NCBI GenBank assembly: GCA_014871385.1
Contig: CM026432.1
Coordinates: forward strand, 7,432,825 to 7,496,824
Length of the DNA: 64,000 bases
Reading direction: 5' to 3'
DNA from: Ceratodon purpureus
Lineage: Eukaryota; Streptophyta; Bryopsida; Pseudoditrichales; Ditrichaceae
The position numbers and the translations under genes were made by a program. Positions 11,404 to 23,951 of the stretch are shown here, piece after piece; position 1 is the stretch's first letter, and each line of letters begins with the position of its first letter. The notes beneath the pieces were generated by a model. The model made no database searches. It was not told where the DNA came from and saw nothing but the letters and a program-made list of their open reading frames with translations.

Positions 11404-14372
11404 TGTGAAGCATGTCACCTTTTATGACGGTGATGTTCGATTCTGGCAAGCATGGATGAGCCGGTCAGCCGCAGGGGAACTCTCCATAACTGCCGGCAAC
11501 CGGCAACTACCGATTGGGGGAGGCCACATGACGATTAAAGGCCGACATTTCTTGGTTGTGTGTTGCGATAATAAAGTCACTTTTCTGGATTTAGTGAGCG
11601 TGCGTCTCGTGATGTCCCGAGGACCGTATTCGACAGCAAGTCTCCCCTTTGGTAACGTCCTGGATACAAAATGCATTTTCATACGTATTTGTTTAGCGTG
11701 ATGAGGTACCTCAATTCTTTAATCCCAATGGGACATGCTGAGACTTGATCTGACACCTTTGCACTGCGGAATTCCAGTGTGGCATTTCTACCGCGATCAG
11801 GTGTTGTTGAAGGCCCTATTGCTGCATTTGGCTGTTCAGATGGGGATATCAGGGTTCTTTCTATGACACTGTGGCAAGTTCTCACTTCTCCATTGTGTTG
11901 TGTATCGTAACCTATTCACTCGTGTTTTTTTCTCTTAAATTTCTTTATTTCCATACTGTTTTCCTAAAACAATACCAATTTAAGGGATGTTTGTTTCTAA
12001 GTTGGGGAGACTGCTGCTTGTCAACTTTTGTGACAGCTTCTGCGGCGATATGTTAGTGGCCATACAGGCCCCGTTTCATGCTTACTGACATTCTAGGCCT
12101 CTGAACTCTGGCGAGGTACTTATCTTATTTTAGATTTCTCACGATTATATCATGCTTCAGAAGTTCAGAATACATGTTTTTCTGGGTCGTTCCTTAGGGA
12201 ATATCCATAACGAAGTTTTCTTGGTGGCTGTGTAGAGACGTTTGAAGTTTGTTTTGCTGTGTTATGCAGATTATGTTAGTTTCTGGAGGCAACGATGGGA
12301 CATTGAGTTTGTGCAATGTAGATGGTCCCCAGGCCAGAAGGGGGCTCACGCCCAAGCTCTCAGTCAAGGTTGTTTGTTTTTGTACTCAGTCTCTGCAATC
12401 TGATTTGGTGTGAGATCAGGGACATTTAGTTCTGCTATTATCTTTCTCACTTAATTACCCAGGTCAAGATGACTAGAATGTTCTAAGGGGGGATCATCGT
12501 ATCGAGGGTGCAGGCTCATAAAGAAGGGGTTTATGCACTAGAGCTTGCCGGGGTTCAGGAAGGTCCTCCTCAACTTATTAGCATTGGGGCTGACAAGACG
12601 TTAGCAATCTGGGATACACAATCCTTCAAAGTAAGTCTCCTGACTGGGTTGCTGCGTGCAGTATGCCCCTGATTGTATGTAAATGGAAGAATTTGGGTTG
12701 CATTATGGTTTATTTTGGAACAGATTTGTGGTTGTTCATCATTGTAAAGTTTCTACAAGACCTATTTCTATGTGGAGTTCCATGTTGTACTCAGGCTTGT
12801 CGTGGAGCAGTGCGGGAGTGATTTTGGGTGGACGATTGGGTGTTGGGTAGCTCTTACATAATCTACTTTGAATTGTGCACGAATTGCGTCGCATCAAGCC
12901 AGTTTCGAAGTTGGCCTCCCATACTGTTGCATCCTGCGGTCATCCCCGCGTTCCCAACTTAGATCTTCTTGTTTGTGTCGAATATCCTCATCTCTGGTAA
13001 GAACAGTGTTTTTATTTGATGCTATACATGGTTGACAAATTAGTTTACATGACATTTTCCTAAGGAATCCGAAACCTGCGAATACTGGAATTATTGTCGG
13101 AGGAATGAATCTGCACAGGACTTAATGGCGATGTATTTCAATTTCTTGGTTTGTTTGTCAGGGCCATAGAGCATTCAGCATATGGAGCTTTGCGATTTAA
13201 CATCACAAGTACCCGCAGCATTGCTCCAGTCTGGCAAAAAACTGAAGGTTCTGTTCTTTTTTATGCTACGCACTTCACCTTTCTATGGTGTCGTTTGAGG
13301 TCTGCTTTTCTACACCACAGGAAATATGCAAGCGATCAATCATCTTCTTACATTTCCTTTCTTTTTTCTTCAATTTTTTCAGTTTGTTTTTCTACCTTTG
13401 TTCGGGGATACACTGTGTACTAGAAGTGGTGCTACTAATCACTCCGTTTTTCCTTTTAACAGCTATATGAACTGACGGAGGTTGATTTGTTTTGCAATTC
13501 AGGCTTACTCTATGGCTGTGCATCCCTTGCTACCTCATTTAGTTGCAAGTGGAACGAATTTTGGGGTCATACTCAGTGAATTTGATGCAAGGGATCTCCC
13601 AGGTGCTGTACCTCTTGTTACCCCACCTGGTGGTAAAGACCATTCCGTTGCATTCGCCAGTGAGAAAGAGATACAACTACTTTCATTTCAGCTCGCCGCA
13701 CCAACAAACCCCACTGTCTCGAATACTGCTGTTTTAATTGAGCTCAACGGTCGTCCACGAAACAAAACGGCGGAGACGCCACAAATGCAGGTACGATTTA
13801 CTACTGAAGACTTTAGTGTCCATTTCGTCTTTCCAGATGTTAATTGGAAGGAGGCAGTTCCCTGAAAGTAGCACATATCGAATTGGCTGTGGTCAGAGAA
13901 TATGAAAGACTTGGAAAACGTTTTCATATTCTTCATGCGTTTGGCATTGCAATCAATGCTCGTAAGCACGTCCATCTGGGTACAAACTAAGCAACCGTGA
14001 TGGACTGTGCAGGTAAAGCAGATCTGTAAGAAAGTCACGGCCGCTAGTCACGACTCATATTCTGTTCTCTCCACTGGTCATTCTGGAAAGTGAGTGCACT
14101 TTCCAGTATGTGTATTGACAATTAGCATGCCTTGAATTTCATGTAAATGGCCTTCCTAGATTCTAGAAGGAATCTTGTGTTTATGGTGTTCGAAGTCCTG
14201 CTGTCCTTTAAATTCAAAACTTCGTCAAGTTTAGGATCAGCAAATGTAAACACTTGTTCACGGAACATAATGAATGCATGGGAGATCTCAGAGTGACCAC
14301 TTAAGTCTTTGTCCCTGAACGGCAGATACGTATCAGTCGTATGGCAAGATGCTTCATCATACGCTGTCTCCA
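11404..14372 (+). pseudogene. TWD40-2 (TPLATE complex) gene fragment, WD40 part only
   Basis: A series of exon-like blocks matches, in order, the N-terminal WD40 region of the plant endocytic TPLATE-complex subunit TWD40-2 (Arabidopsis At5g24710, recalled from memory): VKHVTFYDGDVRFWQAW and KGRHFLVVCCDNKVTFLDLV (11404-11620), AAFGCSDGDIRVLSMTLWQ (about 11760-11877), IMLVSGGNDGTLSL (12270-12368), LISIGADKTLAIWDTQSFK (12506-12628), ELRRIKPVSKLASHTVAS (12880-12999), AIEHSAYGALRF (13160-13249), MAVHPLLPHLVASGTN (13498-13788), HDSYSVLSTGHSGK (about 14050-14092) and SLNGRYVSVVWQDASS (14309-14372). Intron boundaries are mostly plausible. The first exon and the long C-terminal two thirds of the protein are absent, so it cannot encode the normal subunit. 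It looks like a host gene segment captured by the giant element, possibly expressed as a truncated WD40 protein. Confidence 0.8.
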
Positions 14373-15870
14373 TGCTGTTGTCTGTCGTAACGTATTCACT
14401 CCTTGGATGCTTTTCTCATAATTTTCTTTCTTTCCATACTGCTTCCCGAAAACAATACCACTTTAAAAGATGTGTGTTACTAAGATGGAGAGACTGACGC
14501 TTGTTAACTTTTGTGACAGCTTCTGCGGCGATATGTTTCATAGAGTGGCCATAGAGGCCCCGTTTCATGCTAACCGACATTCCAGGCCTCTTCTGGCGAG
14601 GTGCTTCTCTTAGTTTATAATTTTCACGATTATATCATGCTTCAGAATACATGTTTTTGTGGGTCGTTCCTTAGGGAATACTCATGGTATAGTTCTCTAG
14701 GTGGCTGTGTAATCGCTTCTGACGTTGGTCTTGCTGTGTTATGCAGATTATGTTAGTCTCTGGAGGCAACGGCGGGACATTTGTAAACATGGAACGTAGT
14801 TGGTTCCCAGGCCACCAAGGGGGCTCCCACCCGACCTCTCAGTCAAGGTTGTTTGTTTTTGTACTCAGTCTCCGCAATCTGATTTGGTGTGAGGTCAGGG
14901 ACATTTAGTTCTGCTAATAGCTTTGGAAGGTAATTACCGTGCTGAAGATGGCTAGAATGTTTTCCGCAGGAGTCATCGTAACGGCGGTGCACGCTCATAA
15001 ATAAGGGGTTCACGCAGTAGCGCTTGCCATGGTTCAGGAAGGTCCACCTGAACTTATAAGCATTGGGGCTGAGAAGACGTTAGCAACGTGGGATACACAA
15101 TCCTTCGAAGTAAGTCTCCTGACTAGGTTGCTGCGTGCAGTAATGCCCCTGATTTAGTTGCAAATGGAAGAATTTCCACTTCACAGTGGTTTATTTTGGA
15201 ATAGAAACCTAGGTTTTACATAATTGCAAAGTTCCAGTAAAACTATTTGCACTTCGCGTTTCACGTTGTGCTCAGGCTTGTCTTCGAGCAATGCGCGAGT
15301 GATTTTGGGTGGCGTCGTGGGTGCTGGGTAGCTATTACAGAATGTACTTTGAAATGTGCAGAGATTGTGCCGCATCAAGCCAGTTTCAAAGTTTGCTGGC
15401 GACGGAGTTCCTTGCTGGTGTCATCCCCCGGCTTCCCAGTTTGGATTTTCTTGCTTGTGTCAAAGAGCCTCGTATCTGGTAAGAACAGTGTTCGTGTTCG
15501 ATGCCAACGCATGGTTGACTAATTAGTTTATATGATACTTTTCGTAGGAACCCTAAACATGCGATTACTTGAGATATTGTCGGAGGAATGACTCTGCACG
15601 TGCCTTAATTGGGATATATTTCTGGGTTTGTTTGCAGTGCCACACAGCATTCAGCATCTGGAGCTAGAACGAGACCAGAGTGCATCTTAGCATCAGCGGT
15701 ACCCGCAGCATGCATGGTCCACTGTGGCAAGAAATTGAAGGTTCTGTTCCTTTCTCTGCTACGCACTTCACTTTCTATGGTATCCTTTCAGAAATGCTTT
15801 TCTACTCCGCAAAAAGTATAGTCGGCATCATTCATCTTCTTAGATTTCCGTGACGTTTTTGTTTTTTTTT
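14340..15870 (+). repeat. Tandem partial duplication of the TWD40-2 fragment (decayed)
   Basis: This stretch repeats about 11870-13330 at an offset near 2.48 kb, introns included. Shared blocks include GCTTCTGCGGCGATATGTT, GATTATATCATGCTTCAGAA and GCATTGGGGCTGA. The second copy of the GADKTLAIWD exon (15045-15108) has a TAA stop in the upstream codons (CATAAATAAGGG) and reads GAEKTLATWD. The exon starting IMLVSGG is frameshifted. The duplication starts at the TGGCAAG (Trp-Gln) codons present at both breakpoints, so microhomology may have mediated it. Confidence 0.8.
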
Positions 15871-15887
15871 TTTTTCTATTTCCCAGG

Positions 15888-16590
15888 TTTATGAGCAGCT
15901 GCTGTCACTTTCTCATTGGGAGGACCTATTCGGATTTTTTCAGCGTGTCACTTCCCTGACTGGCACTTGCTGTATAATTGAGGTACAGGGATGGCCCAGG
16001 AAGAGACAAGCTACCCTGGAGAATCCTGCCTCCGGGGTGGCTATCGATAGCATGCTATGTGCTCTGCACGCTAGGGATCTAGCTAATGAGTGCGTCACTG
16101 GAGTCCCGTCGCCCTGTGGGAGGTGTTAGAGAAGCCAAGCGGTACTGTGCCTTCCAGGACTCCCGCGGCTACACAATAGCACCGTCCCACACTCCATGGC
16201 GGCCTTGCCTCGGACAGATGGAGCGTAGTGTCAGAGCCTGAATCATCGATGGGGAAGGTGCGGACTCCGGGATCGAGGAGGACGAGGGCAACTCTGGTTT
16301 TGAGCGCGAAGGCACCCCGCAGTTTAGAGCAATTGCGGCCCTGGCTGGTGGAAGTGGAGAGGGCCAGGGCACGGGGCAGAGACATTCGCCCCCTCCTGCA
16401 TATTGCGCGTCTAGTGGAGCCGGGAGCAGAGTGGAAGTGGACAATTGCCTGTACAAATGAACTCCTCAAGGTTATGGCCGATTCACTGGTTCGGTTTCCC
16501 GTGACTTCCAGCGCCCACCGATCCGATGCTGAGGCTTCTAACTCCACCGAGACTTCCAACGCGGAGACCAATGGGAGTGTACACGTGAGT
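15888..16590 (+). other. Possible exons of an unrecognised gene downstream of the TWD40-2 duplication
   Basis: After a pyrimidine tract and CCCAG (to about 15887), an open stretch begins VYEQLLSLSHWEDLFGFF and runs to a stop near 16128. A second open stretch (16228-16587) ends at a GTGAGT donor. It contains a Trp-rich block (EWKWTIACTNELLKVM). Another frame over the same bases (GIEEDEGNSGF) also looks plausible, so the frame is undecided. No family recognised. Confidence 0.25.
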
Positions 16591-19054
16591 TGGTTGGGTG
16601 GGGCCGTGCGAACCTCTCCGTAGTTGTTGTGTAGAGATTCCCACTTTAGAGTATGCAATCCTCGGTCACTGCGTTGAGAAGCTTGAAGTTGGAATCGCTG
16701 GATTTCCACTTCACTTTGGCTTCCAGTTCTCTTCTGCTTCGTGGTCCTGGAGGTTTTACTGAAGGAAATGAATCCGCATCAATCCACTGCTGTTGCACGG
16801 TCCCAGTTCCCACTGCAGTTTGAGATTTTGAATCAGTGGAAATACGATGCGAGGATCCTCTCCTGACATGGAACTCTCCAGAGACGCCACTTGATACCTG
16901 TTCAAGTTGTTTACAAGTAGAGGGAATCGCTGTGAATACCGGCAACTACTGAGCGGGGCACTTCCTTTCACCTCACGACTGCAATTTTGGTGTGCGAAGG
17001 CTGCAATCCCGGTGCACTGTCCGCCTCTGCTTGCCTTCAACTGTCACCATCAGTGAAGATTCCTCTGCCGTGTACTTCTTCAGTTTTTGTATAACTTGGT
17101 ACCTGACCTGCCACTTTTATACTAACAGGCGCCCCTGCGGAGGTCCCTCAGTACTATGTGGGCGCTTGCTCTGCACTTCTGACACTGGATTGGCACTTCG
17201 CTTTCGGTGCAGAGGTTCTCCTCCACTTCGCTTTCAGTGCACAGGTTCACTTCCACTTCTTCGGCACTTTCGTTGTGTCACTTCACTTGTTGTACCCGTG
17301 TACTTCCATTCCCGTTGTTGTTCCTGCTTTTCCGCTGTTTAATGTGCACATCTCGCGTACGCTCTATGGTGTTTGAGTGTGCTCTATTTTCGAAGGTAAT
17401 CCGGAAAGAGTGCGTGACTTAAGGGGAGTCTCTCTTCACAGCGGATCAAACTAGGTAGGTAATACATGGCCCTCTCAAAATACTGTCTTTATTTTCTTAG
17501 ATCAGCACTTGAGTTGTTCGCAATAGGCTGAAAGAATGACGCCTCCCATGACCTAGATGCATCTGCCCATATAATTTTGCGTTGCCATAGTGCTGATGAT
17601 TCGTCCTTGATACCGTGGATTCCTCTGGGATCAGTACGTTGAGAGAGTTTGATGCTCGTGAAAAGGACAGGTACCTGTCAGCACGTCAGGAATGCTTCCG
17701 AGGAGGAGAAGACGGGGCTAGATTCCCAATGTGAGGAGGTTTGTTCGCGAGAAGGGCGTGCAGATTTTCCTTCATGAACTCAACATCCGCATAGGTGAAT
17801 TCGGGTTTGACCTCCTGCCCTTACGCCCGCGTTAGACGCATTATCTCTGTTCCATGTCTTAGCGTTCCTACAGTCCTGCACTTATTTATGAAAGTGTCCC
17901 CCTCCTTCTTCTTGCCTTCATCACAGCTATTTTTGTCTTGTTTCTTATGGTTTTGTCGGGCATGCCGAGAATGTAAGGTGTTTCCGGGCAATTCATTTAT
18001 CTACTGAATGCTAATGTGAGGTCTGAGTTTTCGTCTTTCGAACTGTCATCATGCTCACTCTGAACAGGGTTTTCTGTTCCTGGCTTATAGATTGACAGAC
18101 TTCAAATGTGCAAAATCAGGCAGTGGGCAAGGTACCAACCTGTTGGATGTGTTATGTAGGATGGGCATCCCAGGAGTGACCATGGCACCCTCTTGAGTAG
18201 TTTTATAGTATGTATGTAAACATTGAATACACCGTTCTAGGTGATACTTTGAGGCTCATAGGATATTTCATTCAGCAGCACCCAAATAAGAAGGTTGTTT
18301 GTTGTAAATTCTACTTTTATTTGGTTTAAACATGCTAACATTAGATAAGCTAACATTGCTTTCTTTGATAACATAAGGTAACATTAGTTTATTTGATAAG
18401 CTAACATTAGTTTTTGTGGCTCTATGAACTGGGGCTCAAGTCGGGCGCTTTTTGTAGCAGTACACATCCTCAGCACACTGCAATACAGAAGATCCTGCAC
18501 AGGGGAGAAGAACTTCATATGCAGGTGAAGTTCCCCTTCTTTTCATGACTTCCAGTACTTCTAGTGAATTCTTCTATTACAGGTCCTGCTTTAGCAAGTC
18601 CCGCCTCGTAGTTGCTCGTTCCTCTCCAACTGCGTTACCTTGAAATAAATTTTGGCTGTTCCATCTTTTCAGCGGTGGTAGTGACTGTTCTTCATGATTT
18701 ATACGGCTTCTCTTCCATGGTCCCCAGTCCCCACTCCCCAGTCCACAATCCTCAGTCCCCTGTCCCGAGTCCACAGTCCCCAGTACTTGGTCCCCTTCAT
18801 GGTCATTATGGAGCAGCCGAAATTAATTACTCGGAGGTGATGCATTGGCTATGACTGCATCCGCAGATTGGATTTTATCATTATGCCAATGCCCTAGCTC
18901 ACCTCCCACAGGCCTTCTGCCGCATAAATAGCGTGGGGCAGCGAGCAGAAGTACTACATTTCTCTTCCTACATTTGCGCGTGAGCATCATCTCTCCCTGC
19001 ACTCCTTTCGTCCCTTTCTCACTGAATTACTCCTGTGCAGAGCTCTTGAACATC
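16591..19054. other. Spacer with C/T-rich repeats and a CCCCAGTCC minisatellite
   Basis: There is no supported gene. At 17180-17340 the sequence is full of CTTCCACTTC-type direct repeats. At about 18720-18790 there is a short minisatellite of CCCCAGTCC/CCCCAGTCCACA units. A CATAAATAG TATA-like sequence near 18923 lies about 130 bp upstream of the B3 start codon. Confidence 0.45.
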
Positions 19055-20241
19055 ATGTCTTCCGACTTGGAGAAGCTGCTCCTCGAGGACCTCGAAGAGG
19101 CCGAAACAGCATACTTCACCATTCGAATCACAGCAAAGAATAGACCCACACGCCTGGTATACCATCCGCGCCCATGTCTGTTACTTCTTGTGATGTCTCC
19201 GAATTCAGCTATCTCTCAAAATTGACTAACTTCCGCACCTCTCCCGCACTGTGGCAGGAGGTACCCGCCGATTTCACGAAAGCGACAGGCTGGCCCAAGT
19301 GTCGCAGATGCTTTCTCCTCACGTCCCTCCGCGATCCGACGGAGTGGCCTGTAGAGATGACGCACCTCTCGTCGTCTACGTGTGTTGGCCCCACGATCAG
19401 TGACAGCGCCGGCTGGCAGAATTTCCTCGCAAACATGCCGGTCTCAGTGGGCGACATCCTCGCGTTTGAAGTGGTGGACACCCGACACCTTGTGGCAAGC
19501 ATCGCCTACCATCGAGGTCGTGCTCCAGGGGTCACTGCAACAGTGCCGGACGTGGTGAATGTACATGCGCCCCACTTCCGTGCTCCAGAGGTCGCTGTGG
19601 CAGTGCCCCTGATGGTGAATGTCGACGCGCCCCACTTCCGTGCTCCAGTGACAGTGCCGCAGGTGGTGAACCCAGATGCGCGACACTTCCCTGCTCCAGA
19701 GGTCGCTGTGACACTGCCGCAGGTGCTGAATGTGGATGCGCCGCACTTCCTCGCTAGAGAGGTAGCTGTAACCGTGCCGCAGGTGGTGAATGTAAATGCG
19801 CCCCACTTCCGGAAGAAGCTCCGCTTCTCACACACGCGTCCTCACAAATCCGCCCGCCTGGTGACTCCCCCCTTCCTCACAGTGCTTAATACGATGCTTG
19901 GTAGCATTGCCACGTTAGTTTGAAATGTTTCTATTTCTGGGTTGTGTCTTCAGAAGCAGATTGGTCCAACGCCTTTCCTCTGTGGTCCGATGTGGCAGGA
20001 CATTCCCACCTCGTTCTGGCGTCCCGTCGGAGCAGAGAAGTTTGATGGTAGCTTGATGACGCTGTCTGGACCTGTCCGTGAGCACGTCGTGAAGAGCGGG
20101 CTCTGCGTTACTCCAAAACAAACATTCTGTTTCTTCGGCATGGGATGGTCGGATTTCGTCGCTATGAACGACCTCAAGATCGGAGATACAGTACTCTTCA
20201 CGAAGGTCACCGAGTGCCGGTACGACGTGAAGAAGGAATGA
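19055..20241 (+). CDS. Two-domain B3 DNA-binding protein, repeat linker
   Basis: Exons 19055-19156, 19258-19860 and 19954-20241 join in phase 0 and give about 330 residues, with no stop or frameshift. The first B3 domain runs from YFTIRITAKN through VPADFTKATGWPKCR, DPTEWPVEM, SDSAGWQNFL and VGDILAFEV. The second runs from PMWQDIPTSFWRPV to MGWSDFVAMNDLKIGDTVLF. Both have the usual order of N-terminal strand, P..F, W..F and GD.l.F. The domains are joined by about five repeats of a 17-20-residue unit ending VNVDAPHFR. B3 domains are plant DNA-binding modules of the ARF/ABI3/REM superfamily; this arrangement is REM-like, in the nucleus. Both introns fall right after Arg-Leu at the start of a B3 domain. 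It lies within the giant element, which suggests cargo. Target genes are unknown. Confidence 0.85.
19530..19815 (+). repeat. 51-60-bp coding minisatellite in the B3 linker
   Basis: Five in-frame copies of a unit encoding roughly APEVAVTVPQVVNVDAPHFR; one copy is shortened by three codons. The copies differ at several positions, so the array is not freshly expanded. Confidence 0.85.
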
Positions 20242-22285
20242 GCGTCCTCCCTATACTCTGAGCTCAGAGGAAGTGCTTATCAACAGGAGCAATTGTTTAT
20301 AGGTTCCCAAGTGCTCTTCGTCGCGCTTCTTCGACCCCTAGGCGCTTTGTTAGTACGTCCAGTCTCTAGCTTTTGTTTTTTCACACTTAATCGCAGCTGG
20401 AGGCTACAACAACCACAGTATACGGTTAGAGGGTGCTTGCTTTGATATTTAGAGCCCTTGCATTCGTTCAACACTGAACTGCGGACTCCCTGCCTCATGT
20501 TACTCTGATGTACACAGGCCCCGTCGAAAATACTCTGATTAGAATGTTTTTCGGCGGCAGATATCAGTGGAGCACATTTGAATGTCCACTGTCACGTGAA
20601 CACCGTAGGAGATGGAGTTCATTGACTTCTCTTGCACATCACTCACCTTGAAGTGCATGTCTGTAGGAACCTCGTTAGAACACTCCATGAACGCTTTCTT
20701 CCTTCTTACGCTGGTCTGAAACTGCTGTGGACCTCCCGTTCATTTACAGAAGACTTCCCTTTCGCTAGGTTACGACAATCTCCTTGCTCAGAATCTTCTG
20801 CAATCGTGTTCTGTGCAAAAAGCGAAGTGCAAGTTCCAGTACAGTGACAGGACAGTTGACAGTGCTACAGTGCATGTGCTGACTCGCTTTCTCGAACAAG
20901 ATGTAGTTTTTGGTGGATCTCCTCCTCCCAAGTCGTTACTGTAGCAATTTTTTTTTCAAGTACAATGCATCCACATGTGTATAGGAACTGTGTCGTTGCA
21001 AATTGGGGATTTTGGTTGCTACACTATGGAGGGTACCTTTTGCTATGTTAACAAAATTCAATGGAGTTGTAAATGGCGGAGTTATTCAGGTAATGTGCAG
21101 TTCCGGAACGCAGACTGTGTACAATTCGTATGCGACATCTATTGAAAAAGGCAGAAAGCACTACGTAAACCTCAATTCAAACACTCTAACGCCTCCAAAC
21201 TGAACTACATCACCACCTGTTTTACACCAGGCCTATTTGCCGCTACGAAGGCATCAATCTATGTTGAGACCGTGATCAATCCAACAACATAAAAGGTCGG
21301 ACCAGATTACCGTCTTTGAAATGCTTCATAGGCACCATAAAAATTAAGGAATTCCCAAACAGAAATAACGAAAGAACTTCCTTCCGTATGAAAATAAGCC
21401 AACATTAGAGGAACAAGTGCCCAAGATAAAAGTTGGATCCCCGTCGCTGTCAATCACCGACCTCTCAGGCGAACTACAGGAGGATTTGTTTCACGGCGTC
21501 GGTGTGTCAACAGCCTTCCGAGGATTCCATTCTTCTTGAGGGCCGTAATTGCTGTTTATCCACGAGAATATTCGTAGGGCACATGTATGTTGCACTGGAG
21601 ATCCACTCTCTTCATCTTCACCCTGTTGCCTTCCAGCATTCGAGGGGCAAGTCACTGCTGTTCGGGGTCCCCCTCTGTACCTTGACCCTGCTGCCTTCTG
21701 GCATTTGAAGGGCAAGGCTGATGCTCTGCAGGTCCTCTCTCGTCATCTTATCAAAGGTCCCCATTCTAGAGAGGCATGTCGTGTTTGAATTTCTCACGCC
21801 CTATACTCCTGTATGCTCTGTTAACAAAGCTTAGTCAGATTCTTCCTTTAGATTTGGAATGTCACGATCTTAGCCAGAAGAAATGTGAGGCATTTCTTGG
21901 TTTCATCCCTGAAGCATTCAAACAATTCAGGTGTGTACGAAACTGACTTAAGGCGAAACTAAAAATACCTGTCAAGCAAAGCAATCAGTTTCATGTCCTT
22001 TGGTACTTTCCTCGAAAAACGTCGGACCAGATTACGAAGGATATAATCACGCCAGGCACTTGTAGACTGATGACGCTGTCCAGAAGCTCACAAAAATCAC
22101 CGAGGAAGCAGTTCATTTGCATGGTGATCGACACGGCGTCGCCACCCGAGATCTGCAAGAGAAACAAAAAGTTCAAGCTCAAAACTTCACCGTCATTCCT
22201 CAAGCCCTTTCCCTAATGTAGCTCGTCATTTAACATTGAGTCCAACATGTATAGCATGACATGCATAGGGTAGTAAGAGTTGAGC
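20242..22285. other. Spacer between B3 and F-box genes
   Basis: I see no gene here. Around 21600-21715 there is a short imperfect direct repeat (CACCCTGTTGCCTTC... / GACCCTGCTGCCTTC...). The remainder is unstructured. Confidence 0.45.
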
Positions 22286-23951
22286 CTACGAATATGGAGA
22301 CACTGTACATCCCCCTACGACAACATCAAAACACACCATGTGGCCGTGGCAAGCAATCCAGATCTCCTTCTCCTTCGCAGTGCAGCAGAATTTTTCTTCC
22401 CTCCGGCCCTGATAGTTACAGGGGCACCTGTCCACTGTGTCTCTGACATAACTGCAAGGAATTCGTGCCACCCTCACAAACCTGTTGTATCCGTCCGGAA
22501 GCTCGAACACATGAAACTCCAACTCCCGCAGCAAATACCTGTATTCAGTAACCAGAACAGCATAAATCAAACCATTGCATCCCAACAGACGCAAATTCGA
22601 GTGTACCTCGATGATGGGCCCCCCGAAATAATCCGTAAACATGGTACCATCCTCATATATGATAGCAAAATGTTCGTTGTCATCGCCGTGTATCACCCAT
22701 TGGCCCCATTCGTTCCGTTTCAGCTGAGTCACAGCCAGGATAGAGCCCTTCTTCGTCGGCACGTAGAGACAACCCTGGTAATACAAGCTTGAAAAACCAA
22801 CCAAGCTGCTCATATCCAACCTTGAGGTAGTCCATTGTTTGGACACAGAGCTCCACTCTTTCACAAACTGTTTCGAGATCGTGAGCACTCTGTACTCGTT
22901 TGAGGTGGGATCATCTACCACAAGGTGCATGTCATCACAGTAGAAGCGGCGGATGGTGTTTGTATGATCCCGGTAATGGTCATTGCGTGGATATGGCAAG
23001 TCGCGGGATTGCTTGGTGAAGGGGTTGCACACAGTCAGCAGTACATTTTCTTCCATCTCGCTATCGTCTAATTCTTCCATCTTGGCATCGGAAACAGCTT
23101 CTTCCATGTGGCTGCGACCGCATAGACAAGGTTTAGGCAGGTATGTGAACTTGTGGAAGAGGAGGAGTCCACCTGAGGTGGCTGCGAAGATGAATCCTAG
23201 AGGCGGAATGTTCCCAGGGACGTCCCAGAGGAAGTCTAGGTAGGGAAGAGACTGCTCCTCTGTTTGAAAGGTGTTGTCATGGTGAACGCCATGCCACTTG
23301 AGAGTGGTATTTCGGCGAGTGGGCAACAGAGGATCGGCGATGAATGGTCTAATGGCCTTGTCTATGGCCTTGTCTGGGTGAAGTTTGTGGAACCAGAGTG
23401 GGAAATACCAATCCTTCACCTTGTTCGCTCCGGGTGCTCTTGTTCGTTCCTCCAGTATGGATCGCCAATCCTTCTCCACAATGCCGAAACGAACCACGTC
23501 ACGAACTGGTAAATATGATAATACCTTCCAGCGTATGTCTGGGTGTGTTGCCAAGAAAGTGGCTAATGTTGCTTCTTCTTTGATCACACGTGCACTAGTG
23601 GATTTCTTCACAGCACTCTTGTGGATGTAGTTGGCAAGGTCGAGGACGAGAAGAGCGACAATTACATCGCACAAGAGCGGAAACAGGTGCTGATTCCTTG
23701 GAAGATAATCGTCAATCATCCTGACAATTAACAACCATATGTCAGAAATTTGTCAAAATTGATTAAACAGAGTTACAAATTTAAATCTGATATTATCCTA
23801 AATTGGTCTAAAATCCACCTTCAAGTTGCGAACAAGCTGAGAAGACAGATTTGAAGTGCAGTGATTACCAGTTCACGAAGATGAATGACTGCCGCCAAAC
23901 AAGCAGCATCAGCAGTGCGATGATGATGAAAAGGATGCCGAGTAGGAACAT
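22286..23951 (-). CDS. F-box protein with N-terminal hydrophobic segments
   Basis: Exon 1 (23951-23869) and exon 2 (23720-22286) join with matching phase (TG plus G gives Trp), giving about 505 residues. The N-terminus has one strongly hydrophobic helix (MFLLGILFIIIALLMLLVW) and a second in exon 2 (LFPLLCDVIVALLVLDLANY). The F-box follows (DIRWKVLSYLPVRDVVRFGIVEKDW). After it comes a long plant-type beta-propeller-like region with FAATSGGLLLF, TVCNPFTKQSRDLPYP and VSSLYYQG-like blocks, typical of plant F-box/kelch-like substrate adaptors of SCF ubiquitin ligases. No stop or frameshift is present. The two hydrophobic helices are unusual for an F-box protein and suggest membrane attachment; the open frame extends upstream of the chosen Met without another ATG, so a further 5' exon is possible. 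It is probably cargo of the giant element. Confidence 0.82.

Noticed and set aside
16095-16709. 204-residue minus-strand frame
   Set aside because: No recognisable domain, and the plus strand has splice-like exons over the same bases; neither is firm enough to call a gene.
19444-19835. Repeat-containing minus-strand frames across the B3 linker
   Set aside because: The minisatellite leaves several frames open; the B3 domains on both sides fix the plus-strand frame.
22280-22792. 170-residue open frame on the plus strand
   Set aside because: It is antisense to the F-box gene, and the minus strand has the recognisable domain and in-phase intron.
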